7,822 nucleotides of DNA from an uncultured Megasphaera sp. (GTDB lineage: Bacteria; Bacillota; Negativicutes; Veillonellales; Megasphaeraceae). The stretch is from the NCBI GenBank assembly GCA_900548635.1, contig URLP01000087.1, positions 1-7,822 of the forward strand, in the 5' to 3' direction. The translations under genes and the position numbers were made by a program. Of this stretch, positions 4,657 to 7,822 are shown piece after piece. Each line of letters opens with the position of its first letter. Position 1 is the first letter of the stretch. The notes below the pieces were generated by a model, which did no database searches, was not told where the DNA came from, and worked only from the letters and a program-made list of their open reading frames with translations.

Positions 4657-7452
4657 ATGGATTACGGTAAGACTTTACATCTGCCTAAGACCGATTTCCC
4701 CATGCGCGGCAATTTGCCGAAACGGGAACCGGATTTCTTGAAATTCTGGCAGGACAACAAAATTTATGAAAAACGCTTGAAGAAACGGGACGGCGCTCCC
4801 AAATTCATCCTGCACGATGGTCCTCCGTATGCCAATGGCAAGATCCACATTGGCCACGCATTAAATAAAGTATTAAAAGACATTATCCTCAAATATAAGA
4901 CCCAGCAGGGCTGCTACACGAAGTACGTCCCCGGCTGGGATACGCACGGCCTGCCGATTGAACACGCCGTCATCAAAGATACGGGCCTCAACCGCCACGA
5001 AATGGCTCCGCTCGACCTGCGCGCCAAATGCCGCGACTACGCTTTGGCCCGCGTCGAAGAACAGAAGAAGGACTTCGTCCGCCTCGGCGTCCTCGGCGAC
5101 TGGGATCATCCGTACCTGACCCTGCGCAAGCACGTCGAAGTCGCTCAGATCGGTGTCTTTGGCGAAATGGCCAAGAAAGGCTATATCTACAAAGGCCTGA
5201 AGACCGTTTACTGGTGCCCGCACTGCGAAACGGCCTTAGCTGAAGCTGAAATCGAATACAAGGACGATAAGTCCTTCTCCATTTACGTTAAATTCAAGTC
5301 CGTCGACCTGAACGACCATATGCCGAAAGGCGCTGACCCGGACAAAGTCTTCGCCCTCATTTGGACGACGACGCCTTGGACCATTCCTTGTAACGTTGCC
5401 ATCAGTGCCAACGAAAACTTTGAATACGTCTGGGTCCGCATCGGCGATGAATACCTGCTCATGGCTAAAGACTTGGTCGAACCGACTATGAAAGCTGGCA
5501 AAGTCGAAGACTACGAAGTCCTGCCGGACGTCATGACAGGCAAGCAGCTCGAAGGCTTGGTCTTCAAGCATCCTTTCTACGACCGCAAGGTTCCCATCAT
5601 CCTCGGCGACCACGTCACGCTCGAAGCGGGTACCGGCCTCGTCCATACCGCTCCGGACCATGGCCAGGACGACTTTGATGTCTGCAAGAAATATGCTGCT
5701 TGGGGTCTCAAACCGCTGGGTACTGTCGACGGCACAGGCCGTTATACCGACAAGGTTCCTGGTTTTGAAGGTCAGTTTGTCTTCGATACGAACGTACCGG
5801 TCATCAAGAAATTAGCTGAACTGGGTGCCCTTTTTGCCAAGAGCACTTTCCGCCATCAGTATCCGCACTGCTGGCGCTGCAAGGAACCGATCATCTACCG
5901 CGCTACGGAACAGTGGTTCGCTTCGGTTGACGGCTTCCGCCAGAAAGCACTCGATGCCATCGATACGGTCAAATGGATTCCGTCCTGGGGCCACGACCGC
6001 ATTTACAACATGATTCACGACCGCGGTGACTGGTGCATTTCCCGTCAGCGTGTCTGGGGCGTGCCGATTCCTATCTTCTACTGCGAAGACTGCGGCGAAC
6101 ACATCATCAACGACGAAACCATCGCTCATCTGCAGAAGATGTTTGCCAAAGAAGGTTCCGATACGTGGTGGATGCACGACGTCAAGGAACTCATGCCGGA
6201 AGGCTATAAATGCCCGCACTGCGGCGGTACGCATTTCCGTAAAGAATCGGATATCATGGACGTCTGGTTCGACAGCGGCTGCACTCATCAGGGCGTACTG
6301 AAACACGATCCGGACCTCGACTATCCCTGCGAAATGTACCTCGAAGGTTCTGACCAGCACCGCGGCTGGTTCAACAGCTCCCTGCTCACGTCCGTTGCCG
6401 TCAACGGCATTGCACCGTACAAATCGGTCCTGACTCACGGCTTCACTGTCGACGGCGAAGGCCGCAAGATGAGTAAATCCGTCGGCAATACCGTCGCTCC
6501 GCAGGAAGTCATCGAAAAATACGGCGCTGACGTCCTCCGTCTCTGGGTTTCCTCGGCCGACTACCAGGGCGATATCCGCCTTTCGCCGAAGATCCTGAAA
6601 CAGCTCTCCGACGTTTACCGCAAGATCCGCAATACCTTCCGCTATCTCCTGGGCAACCTCTCTGATTTCGATCCGGCTAAGGATGCCGTTGCCTACAAGG
6701 ATATGACGGAACTCGATAAATGGGCTCTCCTGCGCTTGGAACAGGTCTTCGAAGAAGTCACGGACGCCTACGAAAACTACCAGTTCCACGTTATGTACCA
6801 TGCAATCCACAACTTCTGCACGGTCGACCTCAGTGCCATGTATCTCGACGTCATCAAAGACCGCCTCTACACGGAAAAAGCCGATGCACCGATCCGCCGC
6901 AGTGCCCAGACAGCGATGTACATCATCCTCGATACGCTGGTCAAGATTGTCGCTCCGGTCCTCTCCTTCACGGCTGAAGAAGTATGGCAGAACATGCCGG
7001 CTGTCGAAGGCAAGGAAGAAAGCGTCCTCCTTACGGATTGGCCTAAGGCTCATAAAGAATACCTCGACGCCGACCTCGATGCACGCTGGACGCAGTTCCT
7101 CTCGTACCGCCGCGATTTGACGCGTATCCTCGAAGGCGCCCGTAAGGAACACAAGATCGGCCATGCCCTCGATGCAGACGTCACGATTTACGCCGACGGC
7201 GAAGACTACGATTTCCTCAGCCAGTGGCAGAATCAGCTGGCGACCTTGCTCATCGTCAGCAAGGCGACACTGGTCAAAGACGAAGCCCCGGCTGATGCGG
7301 TTCCTGGTGAAGACCACAGCGGCATGAAAGTCGTCGTCGCTCCCTCGACAGCTGAAAAATGCGAACGCTGCTGGATGCACAGCGACACGGTCGGCTCGGA
7401 CCCGAACCATCCGACCCTCTGCGCCCGCTGCGCCGCTGTTCTGAGTGAATAA
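4657..7452 (+). CDS. ileS: Isoleucyl-tRNA synthetase
   Basis: This 931-residue cytoplasmic class I synthetase attaches isoleucine to tRNA-Ile and edits misactivated valine. The ATP-binding HIGH motif is at 64-67 (within PPYANGKIHIGHALN) and KMSKS at 604-608. The inserted CP1 editing domain shows WTTTPWTIP (236-244) and GLVHTAPDHGQDDFD (327-341). GSDQHRGWF (564-572) belongs to the catalytic core. The C-terminus has a zinc finger of two CxxC pairs (902/905 and 922/925), and additional CxxC pairs occur at 187/190 and 405/408. Length and C-terminal zinc finger match the usual bacterial type rather than the longer, mupirocin-tolerant eukaryote-like type. ATG at 4657 follows AGGAGGA by six bases. 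It is transcribed alone from its own promoter under T-box control. No disrupted motif is seen. Confidence 0.98.
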   Translation: MDYGKTLHLPKTDFPMRGNLPKREPDFLKFWQDNKIYEKRLKKRDGAPKFILHDGPPYANGKIHIGHALNKVLKDIILKYKTQQGCYTKYVPGWDTHGLPIEHAVIKDTGLNRHEMAPLDLRAKCRDYALARVEEQKKDFVRLGVLGDWDHPYLTLRKHVEVAQIGVFGEMAKKGYIYKGLKTVYWCPHCETALAEAEIEYKDDKSFSIYVKFKSVDLNDHMPKGADPDKVFALIWTTTPWTIPCNVAISANENFEYVWVRIGDEYLLMAKDLVEPTMKAGKVEDYEVLPDVMTGKQLEGLVFKHPFYDRKVPIILGDHVTLEAGTGLVHTAPDHGQDDFDVCKKYAAWGLKPLGTVDGTGRYTDKVPGFEGQFVFDTNVPVIKKLAELGALFAKSTFRHQYPHCWRCKEPIIYRATEQWFASVDGFRQKALDAIDTVKWIPSWGHDRIYNMIHDRGDWCISRQRVWGVPIPIFYCEDCGEHIINDETIAHLQKMFAKEGSDTWWMHDVKELMPEGYKCPHCGGTHFRKESDIMDVWFDSGCTHQGVLKHDPDLDYPCEMYLEGSDQHRGWFNSSLLTSVAVNGIAPYKSVLTHGFTVDGEGRKMSKSVGNTVAPQEVIEKYGADVLRLWVSSADYQGDIRLSPKILKQLSDVYRKIRNTFRYLLGNLSDFDPAKDAVAYKDMTELDKWALLRLEQVFEEVTDAYENYQFHVMYHAIHNFCTVDLSAMYLDVIKDRLYTEKADAPIRRSAQTAMYIILDTLVKIVAPVLSFTAEEVWQNMPAVEGKEESVLLTDWPKAHKEYLDADLDARWTQFLSYRRDLTRILEGARKEHKIGHALDADVTIYADGEDYDFLSQWQNQLATLLIVSKATLVKDEAPADAVPGEDHSGMKVVVAPSTAEKCERCWMHSDTVGSDPNHPTLCARCAAVLSE

Positions 7453-7501
7453 TTCATGACAGCGCTGATAGAATAGTTCAGTTAAGATTTTATGTCCTGA
7501 G

Positions 7502-7574
7502 TTTGTAGTTTTCAGTTTGTAGTGGCACAAGAGTTAGTAATGTGTACTACAAACTGCAAACGATAAACTATAGG
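7502..7574. repeat. Heptanucleotide repeats in inverted arrangement after ileS
   Basis: Left arm units are tttgtag, ttttcag, tttgtag (7502-7522). Right arm units on the same strand are ctacaaa, ctgcaaa, cgataaa, ctatagg (7547-7574). The two arms are roughly reverse complements: CAGTTTGTAGT (7513-7523) pairs exactly with ACTACAAACTG (7546-7556), an 11-base inverted repeat around a 22-base loop. The units fit the same C-Y-R-C-R-A-R consensus, or its complement, as the array at 1-35. It lies in the ileS 3' untranslated region ahead of the terminator. Function unknown. Confidence 0.6.
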
Positions 7575-7576
7575 TT

Positions 7577-7628
7577 AAAAGAGATTGCCAAGGATGACAA
7601 AAACATTCTTATGGCAATCTCTTTTTTT
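7577..7628 (+). terminator. Intrinsic terminator of ileS
   Basis: A perfect 14-base-pair stem (7577-7590 with 7612-7625, core GAGATTGCCA/TGGCAATCTC) ends in a run of T at 7622-7628. The 21-base loop can itself fold further (AGGATG with CATTCT, one G-T wobble). It lies about 125 bases after the ileS stop and immediately before the next promoter, insulating the downstream symporter gene. Confidence 0.92.
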
Positions 7629-7629
7629 A

Positions 7630-7658
7630 TTGAAATTTTACGGTTTTTGCTTTATAAT
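7630..7658 (+). promoter_or_regulatory. Promoter of the SstT-like symporter gene
   Basis: A -35 TTGAAA (7630-7635), a 17-base spacer and a perfect -10 TATAAT (7653-7658) give a strong vegetative promoter directly after the ileS terminator. Transcription would start near 7665, leaving a leader of about 60 bases. Confidence 0.78.
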
Positions 7659-7671
7659 AAACAAGTGTACT

Positions 7672-7695
7672 CATGTATTATACAATTGTAACATG
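7672..7695. promoter_or_regulatory. Possible operator dyad in the symporter leader
   Basis: A perfect 10-base palindrome TACAATTGTA (7681-7690) lies about 16 bases after the predicted transcription start. It is enclosed by the short inverted pair CATGT (7672-7676) and ACATG (7691-7695), which is not symmetric about the same centre. It may be a repressor site, but a chance match in AT-rich DNA is quite possible. Confidence 0.25.
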
Positions 7696-7724
7696 CCATT
7701 ATTTTTATTTTAGGAGGTTTTATT

Positions 7725-7822
7725 ATGCATAGTCTATGGAATGCATTGAACCGCATCAGCCTGATCAAGCAGATCATCATCGGCCTGATCATCGGTATCG
7801 CCGTAGCCATGGCTGCTCCGGC
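7725..7822 (+). CDS. sstT: Sodium:serine/threonine symporter SstT-like, N-terminal part
   Basis: Only the first 32 codons are in the window; the gene runs off the right edge without a stop. ATG at 7725 is preceded by a perfect AGGAGG with a seven-base gap. The start MHSLWNALNRIS, then LIKQIIIGLIIGIAVA and MAAP, has the short polar lead and first membrane helix typical of the dicarboxylate/amino acid:cation symporter family. It recalls SstT of enteric bacteria (SLVKQILVGLVLG), a sodium-coupled serine/threonine importer of the inner membrane. Another member of that family, such as a glutamate or dicarboxylate carrier, cannot be excluded from so little sequence. It is expressed from its own promoter and is the second sodium amino-acid symporter in the window. 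Confidence 0.75.
   Translation, partial: MHSLWNALNRISLIKQIIIGLIIGIAVAMAAP

Noticed and set aside
7456..7476. Six-codon ATG frame just after ileS
   Set aside because: There is no ribosome binding site and the length is too short to support a peptide.
5812..7530. 572-codon open frame on the minus strand opposite ileS
   Set aside because: It lies entirely opposite a clear ileS reading frame, starts at a GTG inside the repeat region with no ribosome site, and has no recognisable motif. Long antisense frames are expected opposite genes with C-rich third codon positions.

Overview
The window looks like chromosomal DNA from a diderm Firmicute of the class Negativicutes, most likely Megasphaera or a close relative. 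Three things point there. A porin-like outer-membrane protein carries an N-terminal S-layer-homology (SLH) domain, which is the OmpM type of cell-envelope tether. The isoleucyl-tRNA synthetase is controlled by a Firmicute-style transcriptional T-box. Base composition is moderately GC-rich, with strong GGAGG-type ribosome binding sites and AT-rich intergenic regions. The genus is inferred from these features and was not checked by any search.

Layout. The left part is on the minus strand. Reading in the direction of transcription (right to left) it has an HD-domain phosphohydrolase-like gene (2743-2252), a sirtuin-type NAD-dependent protein deacylase (2237-1515), and then an SLH-porin gene with its own promoter (1385-45). 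The right part is on the plus strand. It has an AGCS-family sodium:alanine/glycine symporter (2929-4335), a promoter plus T-box leader (about 4342-4632) controlling ileS (4657-7452), an intrinsic terminator (7577-7628), and the first 98 bases of an SstT-like sodium:serine/threonine symporter (7725 onward). The region 2744-2928 is a divergent promoter region.

How it fits together. Most of the content is housekeeping or envelope function: amino-acid uptake (two sodium symporters), isoleucine tRNA charging with tRNA-sensing control, lysine deacylation, and outer-membrane attachment. The T-box reads out well: a candidate AUC specifier, a stem III, a T-box antiterminator with a UGGU acceptor-pairing bulge, and a competing terminator. 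The AGCS gene has no terminator before the ileS promoter, so the T-box terminator may also end the AGCS transcript.

No mobile element, CRISPR array, phage gene, tRNA or rRNA is visible, and I see no clearly new multi-gene system. The least explained signals are non-coding. Degenerate 7-base tandem repeats of one shared consensus lie just downstream of both ompM and ileS, in the same orientation relative to the upstream gene. A palindrome flanked by 12-base direct repeats overlaps the AGCS promoter.
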